DNA of 64,000 bases, taken from the NCBI RefSeq assembly GCF_009389715.1, contig NC_052400.1:19003674-19067673 (forward strand). Direction: 5' to 3'. The notes beneath the pieces were generated by a model. The model saw only the letters and a program-made list of their open reading frames with translations. It was not told the origin of the DNA and did no database searches. The stretch is from Phoenix dactylifera (Eukaryota > Streptophyta > Magnoliopsida > Arecales > Arecaceae). Below, in pieces: positions 36,871 through 48,992 of this stretch (positions within the stretch are counted from its first letter, which is position 1; every line of letters starts with the position of its first letter). Both the position numbers and the translations under genes were made by a program.

Positions 36871-37934
36871 CCACTATGGTGGGGCCGTTGGACGGAAGGC
36901 ACGGGACACGTTGCCACCTCCTTTCTCCGAGTCGCTTTCAACACACCACAAGACTCGGCAAGCTACATATATAAAATAGAGGATGTAAATAAAGGATAAT
37001 ATAAAAGTAGGCACACAAATTGATGGAGAAACGAAGGGAACGAACCACGAGCGAGGTTGGGACGTCCAGTCCAAGCTATCAATCAGATCACAAATCAAAA
37101 TCAGACAAAAATCTCTCGTTGCAATGGCTTTAGATGGTTACGATATCCACTGTCCTTCGTAGACAAATGAAATTTTCCAACTCTAGACTTGCTACAGGCC
37201 AAAACAAAGATTAAGGCCGCGGAAGCTCCTGTATGGGAATCAATTAATATCCCCATGACTTTTAAGTGCAGGAAAGAAATCATTAAAAGTTTGAAACAAC
37301 TTATAACTGCAGTCTCCACAAAAATCCTCTTGGTGGAAGTCTTTTTCGATAGGCTGTATGAATTGGTAAGAATTTGTCCGCATGAATGGCATATCCTTTT
37401 TATCTTTGCAAGAAAAAAGAAAAGGGATGAAGATGGAAACTCATTAGTTTAAGTCGTGAAAAAGAAATGAGATAATAGGATGCCCAGGAATGTACATGGG
37501 GACAGGAAAACTGGTGGCGAGATTTTGGTACCCAGCCTTTTGAGGTACCTTCCCAGTAGTTCGAATGCCAAAATTTATTATCCAAAAGGATTGATACGAT
37601 GTTGATAATTTTGATAAACAAAAATATATCATCCAAATTCATTTAAGGTGCGGAGACTCTCATGCATGAGCTGATGCTAATAGATACCGGTGACTAAGAC
37701 TTATCGAAGCTGAAATTCGGGTAACAGCTATTTGCTTGCTATTTAAAAATCCTAATGGCTTGACTTAAATTATTATATGGCCAAAATTTGCTATTTTATG
37801 CCTTATTTTGTTTATAACATTTTTTTTCTTCTTAGCTTAGAATGGAGTTTAGAGATATCTATAGATCCTACTTGTTGCAAGAAGCCGCAACATCCACTAA
37901 AATTTGTGAACTAGTGATGCAATAACATGCACCG

Positions 37935-38396
37935 ATGGTTGGATTGGATATAACATCCGTCCGAATCCATTTTCGTATCCGAATCTATAAATTTGAGCAT
38001 CAGACTAATATCCATATTCGTCAAATATATGAATATAGATATATTACTATCTGATCCATATTCGAATATCTGATTCTATTTGTAATCCTATTTAATTTTA
38101 TATAGCACTCATAAACTTTTTAAAAAAATAAATGACCATATTAACATGCTATAACTTGATTTATCATCCACTTAGTAATATTTTTATTATTGATCATAAA
38201 GTTTAATTGTTCGATTTATATCCATATTTATATTCATACTTTCGGTATCTAATTTATATCCATATCCGTTTAAAATAAATACTAATATAAATTTTTGCAT
38301 CCGACTAATTAATATCCGTATCCATATCTGTATTCATTAAATAAAATAAACATGAATATGGATATGCTAGTATAAAATCCGATTTTAGTCCTAAGC
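37935..38396 (-). repeat. Dispersed AT-rich repeat family, copy 2 (inverted)
   Basis: The reverse complement starts CTTAGGACTAAAATC and continues with ATGGATACGG words, GAACAATTAAACTTTATGA, ACTAAGTGGATGATAAATCA and repeated ATATGGAT/CGAATATGGA words. It matches copy 1 head to head across about 1.1 kb of unique DNA. Copies 1 and 2 are therefore an inverted pair. Confidence 0.65.
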
Positions 38397-39589
38397 GACA
38401 GTCATACACCTCTCTTTTAAGAAACTTCTTTTTCCCTCTCTATCTCCCTCTCTCTAGAAAAAATATATAAAAGCTCGTATATTGTTCATAATTTTAACAT
38501 ATCAATTACTTTTTTTAGTTTCTTTTTTTTGAGTGCACAAGTTATAAAACTCTAAATCATTTTAACCAGTACTTTTGCATTTCATAGATGAATTGGACGG
38601 AAAATTTGTCTTGGTAGCACAGCTGATCCTTTTATGATGATGATGATGATATCTTAACCTTTTGACTCAGCTGATCAAATCGTACATTTGTATATAAATG
38701 TGAAGCACATTGATGTCAAGGTAAATATTCCCTTCAATTATGTTAATTTTAATTACACAACCATTTTAATAACCATAAGGTTATGATCAACTTCAGCGTT
38801 TCTCCAAAATGGGAATTTAGCTACTTGTTAGGTTTTGCTTCATTTAAAATGTTAGTTTCTCTTTGTTTACCTATTTGTATTTCAAGATGTTAATTAAACA
38901 AATGCAAGTAACTATATCATAAGATGATTCCTTCATTATGACTATCAACTTGTCTAGTCAAAGTTTTTTCTCATATATAACTTAGGCATGTAGTTGCTTC
39001 GGATATATAGGAAACTCAATGGGTAAAAGAAGTGGAAGTCTACTTATGCAAATAAAGGAAGACATGCTCCAGCTAGCTAACAAGATGAGGAAGAAATAAA
39101 ATCCCTCTATAAGTATCATGCAATCATAGTTAACATAAAATCCTTCTGAATGTTATGCTATTGCTATGGGACGCTGCACCAAGAGACCGGACCTCGGCAC
39201 GAGGGGTCAGGCATCGGCAGCCGATTGGAGGACAAGTAAGAAGATGGTCTGGTAGAAGAGAAGGAGCAGGTGGCGGAGGAGAGGATCGAAGAAGGCTGAA
39301 GAGGAGGTTGAAAACACATCATCCCCATCGAGCACGAGGTTACTGTAAGGGATGGGGTCAAGGAGTCCGATGGAAGAGAGGAGGAGGCGCTTATGTAGAG
39401 AAACGAAGGGCTATCGTCACCCGTACTTTATTACGACGATAAGAGAGGTAGGTGGAGATAAGAGACAGATGGGAGAAACTAAAATCTCAAATTAAAGTTC
39501 CGTCATTTCTTATTAATTATGTCCACTTAACATTCATTTTTGTCATTTAATGTGGATAGCTAAACTTGACCTATTATTTAGTATGAATT
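38397..39589. other. Intergenic, nothing recognised
   Basis: AT-rich, with a GATGATGATGAT microsatellite at about 38636-38650. A short GA/GGA-rich GC-rich patch at about 39160-39440 opens a frame of 95 codons (mostly Arg/Gly), which looks compositional. Confidence 0.4.
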
Positions 39590-39845
39590 ATTAAGGATAT
39601 AGATATACCTCTACCCATATTTATTTTATTTAACAAATAATATACACACACACATAAATATTAGTTACAAATAAAAAATTATATATTCTTAAAAAAATAT
39701 AAAAAATATATAGAATTATAAATAGAATTGGATATTCAAATAGTTCTCTATTCATATTAATATTTAATTTTTATCTTTGTTATCTTTTATATCTTTTTGT
39801 ATCTGAACGGATATTTTCCAAATATACGATCCAGTTTCACCCCTG
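39590..39845 (+). repeat. Dispersed AT-rich repeat family, copy 3 (truncated)
   Basis: Contains ACCCATATTTATTTTATTTA, AATTGGATATTCAAATAG and TCTATTCATATTAATATTTA, matching parts of copies 1 and 4. The GGACAATTAAACTTTATCA block is absent. It ends in a word (CCAGTTTCACCCCTGC) typical of this class of plant repeats. Confidence 0.45.
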
Positions 39846-39985
39846 CATGACAAAGCTAAGAAAAGAAAAAGATGGTAGATGCCTTCAATCACGGACGGAT
39901 GGAGATGTACCAAGTCGGCATTAACAAGCCTGCACATAAAATCTCCGATCAATCGATCCATCCAATACGAGGCAGGATGGGAGAA

Positions 39986-39999
39986 TATAAAAATATATA
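39986..39999 (+). promoter_or_regulatory. Putative TATA box of MAX2
   Basis: TATAAAAATATATA followed by a GA run lies about 215 bases before the MAX2 ATG. This would give a 5' leader of roughly 180 bases that is CT-rich just before the start. Inferred from motif and position only. Confidence 0.35.
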
Positions 40000-40201
40000 T
40001 AGAGAGGGAGAGAGGGAAGGGAGGATGATCAGGATCACGTGGGCATCCATTTGTTGACAAACGCCCCCTTCCCCATCTTCCTCCTCCCCACCCCAGTCCA
40101 CAACTCCATCCTAAATTTTTCTTCTTTACCTTTCACGTCTCTTCTTTCCTAAATTTTTTTTTTCCATCTGAACTGAGACAGGAGAGGAGGAGGAAAAAAA
40201 A

Positions 40202-42382
40202 ATGGCCGGAAAAAGAGCAACGCATATCCATGAGTTGCCGGAGTCGATCCTTACGGAGGTGTTTGCGCTGGTGAAAGACGTTCGGTCCCGCAACTCGGCG
40301 GCGCTGGTGTGCCGGAGGTGGCGCTCGCTGGAGCGCCTCTCCCGGACCTCCCTCTCCCTCCGCGGCCACGTCCGGAACCCCTTCCTTCTCCCCACCTGCT
40401 TCCCTTACGTCTCCCACCTCGATCTCTCCCTGCTCTCCCCCTGGGGGCACCATCCCTTCCTCCACCCGTCTCCCACCCGACTCAACGGCCATCCCGAGCC
40501 CCGTCCCGATAATTACAATGGCCACCACCACTTGCTCGTCGACGACCAGCAACTACTCGTCGCTCAGCGCCTCGGTCAGGCCTTTCCTAACGTTACGTCC
40601 CTCACCGTCTACGCCCGAGATCCTTCAACTCTCCATGTCCTCGCACCGCGGTGGCCGGGACTCCGCCACGCCAAGCTCGTCCGCTGGCACCAGCGGCCCC
40701 ACCACCCGCTGGGCGCCGACCTAGCCCCGCTCCTCGCCGCCTGCCCCTCCCTCGTCTCCCTCGACCTCTCCCACTTCTACTGCTGGACCGAGGACATCCC
40801 CCCGGCCCTCCAGGCCCACCCCGCCGCCGCCGCCTCCCTCGCCCGCCTCGACCTCCTTTCCGCCTCCTCTGCCGAGGGCTTCCGCGCCTCCGAGCTCGCC
40901 GCCATCGCCGCCGCCTGCCCCAACCTTCGCCACCTCCTCGCCCCCTGCGTCTTCAACCCCCGCTACTTCGAGTTCGTCGGCGACGCCTCCCTCCTCGCCC
41001 TCGCCGCCGCCTGCCCCCGCCTCTCCCTCCTCCACCTCGTTGACCCCTCCACGCTCTCCCCCGCCCGCCCCATCTCCGATCCCGCCGACGACGGCCTCAC
41101 CAGCGACGACGCCGGGATCACAGCCGCCGGGCTCGAAAGCCTCTTCGCTGCGCTCCCCGAGCTCGAGGACCTCGCCCTCGACCTCTGCCACAACGTCCGG
41201 GACGCCGGCCTGGCATTGGAGGCCCTCGGCCGCAAGTGCCCCAGGATCAAGTCCCTCAAGGTGGGCCACTTCCATGGCGTCTGCAGGGCCGCCTGGCTGC
41301 ATCTCGACGGCGTCTCCCTCTGCGGCGGGTTGCAGTCCCTCTGCATCAAGAATTGCCCCGATCTGACCGACGCCGGCCTCGCCGCAATCGCCCGGGGCTG
41401 CCGGATACTGTCCAAGCTCGAGATCCACGGATGCGGGAAGGTCACCGAGATGGGTGTCAAGAAGTTGGCCAGCATGCTCCGGTCCACCCTCGTCGACGTG
41501 AGCATCTCTGGCTGCCGGCAGCTCGATGCGGCCCGATCCCTGCGCGCCCTGGAGCCGATCCGGGACCGCATCGAGCGCCTCCACATCGACTGCGTTTGGG
41601 TCAGGCCCGACCTCGAACAGTCACCTGAGGACGCGGACAGAACTTCTAATAACACCGGCGATCTCGATGAACTCGAGGAACAGGAGGTTTCGAACGAATC
41701 GAGGAACAAGAAATGTAGGCATGATGGTGATCATAGCAAGAGCAACGGCAGCAGCAGCACCAGCAGTTTCTGGTGGCGGTTATGGGAGCGTCTCCGCTAT
41801 CTATCAGTATGGGTGCCGGCCGGCGAAGTACTGAGCCCCTTAGCCGACGCCGGACTGGACTGCTGCCCGGACCTCGAAGAGATCCGCATCAAGGTGGAAG
41901 GCGACTGCAGGACCTGCCCCAGGCCGGCCCAGCGAGTGTTCGGACTGAGCTCCCTCTCCCGCTACCCCCGGCTGGCAAAGATGAAGCTGGACTGCGGGGA
42001 GGCGATCGGATATGCGCTCACCGCGCCGACCGGCCACATGGATTTGAGCTTGTGGGAGAGGTTCCACCTTCATGGGATCGGGGACCTGAACCTCTATGAG
42101 CTCGACTACTGGCCGCCGCAGGACAAGGAGGTGAACCAGAGGAGCCTCTCCCTTCCGGCGACCGGCCTCATCCAGGGGTGTCCTACTCTGAGGAAGCTTT
42201 TCATCCACGGAACCACCCACGAGCACTTCATGAGGTTCTTTCTCATGATGCCTCATCTCAGGGACGTGCAGCTCAGAGAAGATTACTATCCCGCGCCAGA
42301 AAATGATATGAGCACCGAGATGAGAGTCGATTCCTGCAGTCGCTTCGAACATGCGTTGAACAGCAGACTAATTCCTGATTAA
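40202..42382 (+). CDS. MAX2: F-box/LRR protein MAX2 (rice D3 orthologue)
   Basis: MAX2/D3 is the nuclear F-box subunit of the SCF complex that, with the receptors D14 or KAI2, ubiquitinates D53/SMXL repressors in strigolactone and karrikin signalling, controlling shoot branching, germination and senescence. The frame is one exon of 726 codons (family about 690-720). The F-box is at about residues 8-50 (HIHELPESILTEVFALV, NSAALVCRRWRSLER). MAX2-specific LRR landmarks follow: HLDLSLLSPWGHHPFL, VGHFHGVCRAAWLHLDGVSL and CGKVTEMGVKKLAS. A charged linker (about 480-520, LDELEEQEVSNES, Ser-rich) precedes FWWRLWERLRYLSVWVPAGE. The C terminus ends FEHALNSRLIPD; the terminal Asp corresponds to the Asp of the D3 C-terminal switch helix. 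The ATG follows an A-rich stretch. AATAAA at 42529-42534 is a likely poly(A) signal. No frame break or missing block is seen. Confidence 0.97.
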   Translation: MAGKRATHIHELPESILTEVFALVKDVRSRNSAALVCRRWRSLERLSRTSLSLRGHVRNPFLLPTCFPYVSHLDLSLLSPWGHHPFLHPSPTRLNGHPEPRPDNYNGHHHLLVDDQQLLVAQRLGQAFPNVTSLTVYARDPSTLHVLAPRWPGLRHAKLVRWHQRPHHPLGADLAPLLAACPSLVSLDLSHFYCWTEDIPPALQAHPAAAASLARLDLLSASSAEGFRASELAAIAAACPNLRHLLAPCVFNPRYFEFVGDASLLALAAACPRLSLLHLVDPSTLSPARPISDPADDGLTSDDAGITAAGLESLFAALPELEDLALDLCHNVRDAGLALEALGRKCPRIKSLKVGHFHGVCRAAWLHLDGVSLCGGLQSLCIKNCPDLTDAGLAAIARGCRILSKLEIHGCGKVTEMGVKKLASMLRSTLVDVSISGCRQLDAARSLRALEPIRDRIERLHIDCVWVRPDLEQSPEDADRTSNNTGDLDELEEQEVSNESRNKKCRHDGDHSKSNGSSSTSSFWWRLWERLRYLSVWVPAGEVLSPLADAGLDCCPDLEEIRIKVEGDCRTCPRPAQRVFGLSSLSRYPRLAKMKLDCGEAIGYALTAPTGHMDLSLWERFHLHGIGDLNLYELDYWPPQDKEVNQRSLSLPATGLIQGCPTLRKLFIHGTTHEHFMRFFLMMPHLRDVQLREDYYPAPENDMSTEMRVDSCSRFEHALNSRLIPD

Positions 42383-42528
42383 CAAAGTCACAGAGGCAGA
42401 AATTGTTACTACGGCATCATCTCCATTATTGCTTGCTTTCTTTCCTTCTTTTTTTTTTCCCCCTCCCCAGTTGTTTGCGGAGTTGTAAATGCTGCAAAGG
42501 AACTGGTACCGAGTTGATGATAAGAATG

Positions 42529-42534
42529 AATAAA
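42529..42534 (+). terminator. Putative poly(A) signal of MAX2
   Basis: AATAAA lies 147 bases after the MAX2 stop codon in AT-rich sequence, at the spacing expected for a plant near-upstream element. Confidence 0.4.
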
Positions 42535-42599
42535 AGTTGCGTGCTCTCTCTGTCAATAGCACCAGTCCTCGATCAATTTTAACAGTCTCGGACACAGGA

Positions 42600-44700
42600 A
42601 GCTTCGCACTGGGAAATGAATAAACTACTTACTCTAGTAGAACTTGCATGAAATAAGTATAGTGTTTCCACAATGCGTGCCATTTGAAAAGGGAGCACGT
42701 TGACTGAAACTGCAAGATATGGTTTTGCTTTTCACCGTAGAACCGGCTAATTTACGACTTAAGCCGGCTAGAAGTTTGGTTCCTCTACTGTTACTGTAGA
42801 AGACTGATGGCAAATCAAATCAGCGAAGACTGCAGTGGCAGTTCGCTTTTTCGGGCTTTGCCCAGCAATCCGTATGATGAAATGTGAGAGTAGATTCTTG
42901 AGCTAATACACCAATTTGAATGCAACCGGTTTAGAAGATACCACGTGTGACTTCAACGAAATACCTGAAACGAGGCTGCCACGAACGCCTTCAGTAATTC
43001 ACAACCGTGTGCCCTTGTTGGCAACTGAATAGACCACCTGGAGGAAAAAAAAAAGAAGAAATCAGCTGAGGATTCTTACAAGGTTAATTTCCTCTTTCTC
43101 ATAGTATATTAGGGAGTATAAATGAGACATAGCTTATGTTTTGCACTGACGGCACACCTTGCCATGGCCTCTTTAGAGTGCAAAGCTCGCTCCAAGACTG
43201 AAAATATCGCATTTTTCTGTGAATGGTTTATCGCATTTGAGCTCAGGAACCATCAATTTCAGGAGCACCAACTGATGAGTTATCACTCATAGGCACTTCA
43301 GTCATTACTTGCGACTCTTGATTGTCCAATGCTTATTAACAAGACAGTTTGCACTCTCAGATCATGGTGAAATATTTTTAATCTGGTGCATGCACATCAA
43401 CCCTCTATGTTTCCAAGAAGAAATCTCAGATCAGTAGCATAGTGCAGTTTAACATATAAACATCATACTTCTGCTCCAGGAAACATGCCAGCCTTCATAA
43501 GAAGTTTCCACATGACCCTGAAATTAAATCTTTTTGCAGAGAACTAGTTATCAACAGAAGCACAAGAGACGAAATATTAACGATATAGTAAAATTTGTTA
43601 AGCAAGTTGCTTTACGAGTTCGGTTGGTATTGACCAGAACATAGTGGCAAAGAAAATACAAAGCATGGGAAAATAACAAAAAAAAAATACTAACAAAAAG
43701 AACATAATTCGATCACACCTACAGATATCATGGAGCATTTTCAATCTCCTATGCCAACTGAGCTGCTTTTTCTGGCCGCTTATATGCATCAGTAACCACT
43801 GACAAGTGAGAAGGCGGCATGCATGCACCGAGGAATAATATAACTGCAAAAAGCATTATTGAAAGACCAAGACCCGAATAAGAATTTCTACTACAAATAT
43901 ATGGATGGAAGGCTTTTATTGCAGTACATTTAATTCCAGCATATCTTAAAACTAGAATCATCACAGTCTGGTAAAATAACTTGAGTAAGTTTGGAGGTAG
44001 ATTGATACCATCGGCATGTCGAAGGGGGCTGAAAAAAGTCCCTGAAAAATGTCCCTCTGGTTGAGAGTTGTTTAGTAGCAGGGCCTCAACAGTTGCAAAT
44101 TTTATTGTCTTACAAGCTTCATTTCATGGATATCTTTTCCTTCACATATGCATAAACAAATAATAGTTCAATTCAATACATCTTACCAAAGAAAGGTTTG
44201 CTTTCCCCGCTACATACATCAGAGCACAGCTCACTAACACCAAATAAAGATGGAAGTATTTTGGTATGACAGAAAAACCTATTAGATTACGGCCATTCAG
44301 CAACTATCTCTGCTAAATCGCTGCCACAAGCTGCTGGGAAATTCTCTTCAACAGGAACTATGGGGAAATAAATGCCATCGCTGCAAGGGAGCTTATCAGC
44401 CTCTCCAAGAAAGAACCTGTGGAATGTGACAAAACCAATGAAGGGTGTGAGGAGGTTATATACTATCATTCGAGTGTGTCATAAACAATTGCGGAATTGA
44501 TACAAAATCAAATTACCCTTACACAGGGCATGATGCTATCTATAACGTTGAAAAGGCAATCAAAATCATCGCAAATATCTAAAGTCAGCTTGCCATAAAT
44601 TATTGAGAAGCACTATAAACCTGGGCTGAGCATCCAAAGTTTGCTAAGAAAGTTTTATTTTTCTTATTCTCGAATGAGCTATGTCAATTTAATGATCAGG
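42600..44700. other. Intergenic with unassigned exon-like pieces on minus
   Basis: Two minus-strand open segments look exon-like. One at about 43757-43860 reads VILFLGACMPPSHLSVVTDA then YKRPEKAAQLA and a stop, and can follow an upstream TTTTTGCAG acceptor. The other at about 44290-44420 reads RFFLGEADKLPCSDGIYFPI then VPVEENFPAACGSDLAEIV and a stop. I recognise neither family, and both end in stops, so they cannot be consecutive exons of one reading frame as they stand. They may be remains of a decayed gene. Confidence 0.2.
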
Positions 44701-44707
44701 CAAAAAG

Positions 44708-45525
44708 CAAAGTAGCGACAATCAATTGGTACCAAGACATAGCTCCAAAAGAAAGTGCTCCTCTGTGCCGTCATCAAACAGCCTGTCAGTGTGGAGATTG
44801 ATGGATCTTCATGTGATTTTCAATTGTATACAGGGGCGACTAAACCATAGGTTCCTCTCTTGTGCCTAACAGTCAACTCTATTTCAAGAAAATTGATATT
44901 TGAAGAACCAGCATTCAGGAAATCCTGATGGACTCCTAAGCAGAATAGGCATTGGAACAAAGCTTTATATGGATTTAAAGACAAGTATTCGTGTTATCTA
45001 GCTTGTTTATGATTAAGAACACATAAATCATGCTAATAAATTTATGTCATCTGATTTATCGGGGAATCTATGATGGTGATAGCTCAAGCAATCCAGATGA
45101 CATTGATCATGCAGTATCGATTGTGGGGTATGGATCACAAGGCAATACTGACTGCTTGGATTGTGAAGAACCCATGGGGTACTCGCTGGGGAATGCAAGG
45201 GTATATACATACAGAGGAACACTGATTTACCTTATGGTGTCTGTTCTATATATGCCATGGCTTCCTACCCCACCAACGAACCGACTTCTCCAGCTCCTTT
45301 TCCATCACCAACCATGCCGCCGCCACCACCTCCACCTAGCCCTTTGCCAACTACATGCGGAGATTTGTCATACTGCCCATCTGGAGAAACTTGCTGTTGC
45401 CACATCTGCCTGCTCTATGGTTGCTGCGCTTATGAGAATGTAGTATGCTGCACAGGGACTATCCACTGTTGCCTCCATGACTACCCCATTTGAGATAAAC
45501 CAGATAAGCTGTGTCTCCAGGTATG
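44708..45525 (+). pseudogene. RD21-type papain-like cysteine protease with granulin domain, truncated and frameshifted
   Basis: Segment 1 (about 44708-44835) reads VATINWYQDIAPKESA, then after a frame change CAVIKQPVSVEIDGSS and DFQLYTG. Segment 2 (about 45057-45525) reads GIYDGDSSSNPDDIDHAVSI with VGYG (catalytic His), then after a frame change WIVKNPWGT (catalytic Asn), and after another change DLPYGVCSIYAMASYP. A Pro-rich linker and a Cys-rich granulin domain follow (CGDLSYCPSGETCCC, CCAYENVVCCTGT, CCLHDYPI), ending at a stop inside the last Cys motif. The ~220-base gap between segments looks like a retained intron, so this is not a processed copy. Its expected splice sites are degraded (GGGGCG donor side, TATCGG acceptor side). 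Signal peptide, propeptide and catalytic Cys were not found upstream. Intact family members are vacuolar or ER-body proteases of senescence and immunity. Confidence 0.85.
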
Positions 45526-48500
45526 ATGTCTTAGCTTCAGGACTCCATTGTCAAGCTAAATTCTGTACAAGCGGTACTTGGCTAGTGGCAAATGTCAACT
45601 TGAAATGAGATTCTGGTTAGCAGGATAGTGCTGCACTAACTAGAAAGACCACCAAAATACCATGCTATCAGCCTCTATGAAGCAGCAGTCATATTGCTCA
45701 AAGTGTGAGAACAGGATATCTTTAGCTTGTTGTACTTTTTTTCTTAGTTATAAACTTTTTTTTCTTCTTCTTCTTCTTCTTTTGAGAAACATCATCTCGT
45801 TAGAGTTAAATGAGAACAGAGTATCTTTAGCTTATTGTACTTTTTTTATTAGTTCTAAACTTCCATTCGAATCCTTTTGCTTCTCCATGAAAACACGTAA
45901 AAGAATGCTCTTGAGAGCATCTGGCTTCAAATGCTTCTCACCAAACATCAGTGAGAAACGTCTTAAATTGAAAATCCACACCTTTGATCATGATCTACTA
46001 TGTATAAAATACCTAAAAACAAAAAAATCATTTATTTTGATGTCTCATGCTCATAAATCAATCGAGCCCAAAGTGAATTTTGTTGAAATATATCCAATGA
46101 GCAAAAGTATATTAATACACTATATATTTGCAAATTGCAATAATTAAATTTAATTTAAATATTTTAAAATATATAAAGAATAAATTTCAGCTAATTTGGA
46201 TACTTCTAGACTATAGATCAAACTAAAATATAGTAATACCTTGCATCTATTGGATGTATGGGTAGAAGACCTTAAAAATGCACGACTTACTAGGCATTTT
46301 CCACATTGTAGATCACTGATCAATAGTGCATATTTTCAGTTTGAGAGGTCTGTTATTGTTTTTCATTGGGAAGAATTTGGAGCCAAATACCCTCAAGAGC
46401 ATTTTAGCCCCTATCTCTCTCTCTCTCTATATATATATATATGTATATGTATGTATATATTAGATATTCTTTCAGACAAGAAATATTCTCAGATTTCTTT
46501 TAACAAATCACCTCCTGAATACCAGTTGGCACTATGACACCTGTTAGGCACTCAAATTAATTGACCAGATTGTGCCTTAGCCTACCACCTTATACATATC
46601 ACTGTAAACAGTGCTCTGACATGAGAAACTCAGTTCATAACCAAATAAACTATGCCTAATAGCAGAACCGATTTAAGAATATCAAACTTACCATTCCTAT
46701 TGAATTGATGCCATGCATATAGAGTTAATAATATAGACTTCACAGAATCACCCATGCTCATAAGTTACTACCTCTATGTAAGTACCTACTTTAGTGCCAA
46801 TAGTATCCTTAATTCAACTTTACCTTTCTAATGCTTGCCAAGCACAAGTTATCATGGACGAAGTTTGAAGGAGCATCCAACCATTATCAACCTCCGGTGT
46901 GGAAAAGAGATGAAATTGAAGCCTTGGGTTGAAGACAGCAGACTGATTTGCCCTTTGATTGAAGGCAGCAGATAGTTTTTCCTTATGAATTACTATATAA
47001 TGAAAATTCAAAATTCGTAAGATTGATATGTCATGTTAAAGTCACAAGCCTAAAAATCAGTAAGGCCGAAGAATCATTGGAGAGGCCATAATTGCTTCAA
47101 ACATTCTTTAGGTTGCTAAATTATTCTACTTTGAGAACTATAGATTTGTATCATAATAAAGATCTTTAATATGCCATTCGATTTTGTAAGTTTGGCCATA
47201 AAAACTGTGATTATTTAATTGTTTGATCTTATTTGGCTAAAACCACAGAACTCAGTTCACAAGATTATATATATGTGTGTACCAATTCTTGCCACTAGAG
47301 GTGGATAAATCTAGGCCTCTATCAGAACATCAAAGATTTTAGATAAGTTTTATCTATGCTAATGTTTCTAGTTTTTATGTGGTGCAAGCTATATTTTTTC
47401 AAAAGAAATGTTTATATTATATTAAAAGGAATGAAAGGATCAGAAATATTCACAGTACTTCAAGAGCTTTTGGTTGACGGAGTGCAATAATCGGTGCGAA
47501 CAGTACCATGTTTATCTGATGTCTTTAGTGGCACACGATACGAAGAACTTGTCCACAAGATCATCTCTGTAAACACACCATTCACCTTGTTAAACTTAGG
47601 CCTAAACGTGGTGGCATCCAGGGGTTGTCCCCAATTGGCATGATCCAGATCTTACTAGATCTACTCCAACATGTCTTCCTACTAGGCTTTGGGTCTATGA
47701 TGATGACTATATTGATAGGGAGCACCAACAAGAGGGTCTTCATCAATGACCCTAAACTTTAATACAAAAATCCACATTGAAGTGCACCTGCTAGGACATT
47801 AATAGACTTTACTTTCTGTAGCGCTAAAACCTCATGAATCTGTGCTGCAATAAAATCAGGATGGAAGGAGGATATACAAGTAAGATGATCAATATGGCAG
47901 GAATAATTTCTCAAAGAAAAAGTATTTGGCAAGAATTGGATCTAGATTAGCAGAAAGAACCTTGTCTACTCTGTATTCTTAATGCATACATGGTATTTTA
48001 AACATGCCTATCATAGTGAACCCCAAACTTTAGCTTAGAACTTTCCAGAGCAAAATAAATTTCTCAGCTGTCAAATTCAATTAATATTACACAACATGCA
48101 AGAATAGAAACCATGCTAAATTATCTGGAAAGAATGATTTGATGGGAGCACTATAGATGGCATCTTATGCATATATCTTATATTTATATTTTATCTTAGA
48201 ATATGAGTGTTTTTTTGGATAAGATCTTGAATAATTTATTAAATGGTAATTCTTACAGAATTTATGCCAATTGCAAAAGCTGGTTGTTTGAATACCACAA
48301 GCAACTAAAAGGCATCTTCCCTGCAGCAGTTCAGCAGTATTAATTTCTTAACTATCATATAATTTCTTATACTATTGCTCTTCTGCAGATTAAATCAAAG
48401 AAAAATAAAGCAAACTGTACTACCAAATGGAACTTCCAGCAGACCTGTAAAATACAGTATATTGTTTGATTTGTATAAGTCAGATATGAAAAAGGACTTA

Positions 48501-48990
48501 GGACTGCAGTGATAGAATATAATGAACCTAGACAGTCTGCGAGTTTGTCATTCAAATCTTTTATCCTAGAATGCACTGAGAGCTAAAGCAATTGTTCAGA
48601 GTTTAAGGCACAATTACAATATGTTCTGTAGACTATTAAGTTTGCACACACCAAGTCTGCAATCCAAGATCATTACTTGACATTAACAACTAAAGCACGA
48701 AGATGAACAATGAGTTGAAGCATATATTGAGGGTCGATTGATAAACATTCAAAGCAGAAATCAACCAAGGAAAAAATCAAATCCCACAATGAAACCTGTG
48801 CTTCTAACTTACATGCATACATGATCCCAGGAGCCATTAGAAACTCCAAAGCCATCTATCATACGAACCTCAAGGGGAACTCCTCTTATTCAACATTGGA
48901 AGAATCAGCAAAATGAAACAATTTAATCACCATTCTTCAATTTGTACATTTCGGTTGCCAGGGATATTCTCCTGGCTGGAAAAGGCGGCC
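45526..48990. other. Intergenic, nothing recognised
   Basis: AT-rich sequence. A CTTCTTCTT run is at about 45764-45781 and a compound (CT)n(AT)n(GTAT)n microsatellite at about 46417-46461. No frame resembles a family. The PNGase A 3' UTR should occupy the last few hundred bases. Confidence 0.45.
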
Positions 48991-48992
48991 GT

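Noticed and set aside
40721..42352. Long antisense frames opposite MAX2 (up to 287 codons) and Pro/Arg-rich plus frames
   Set aside because: Same GC-driven shadow effect; MAX2 is unambiguous in its own frame.
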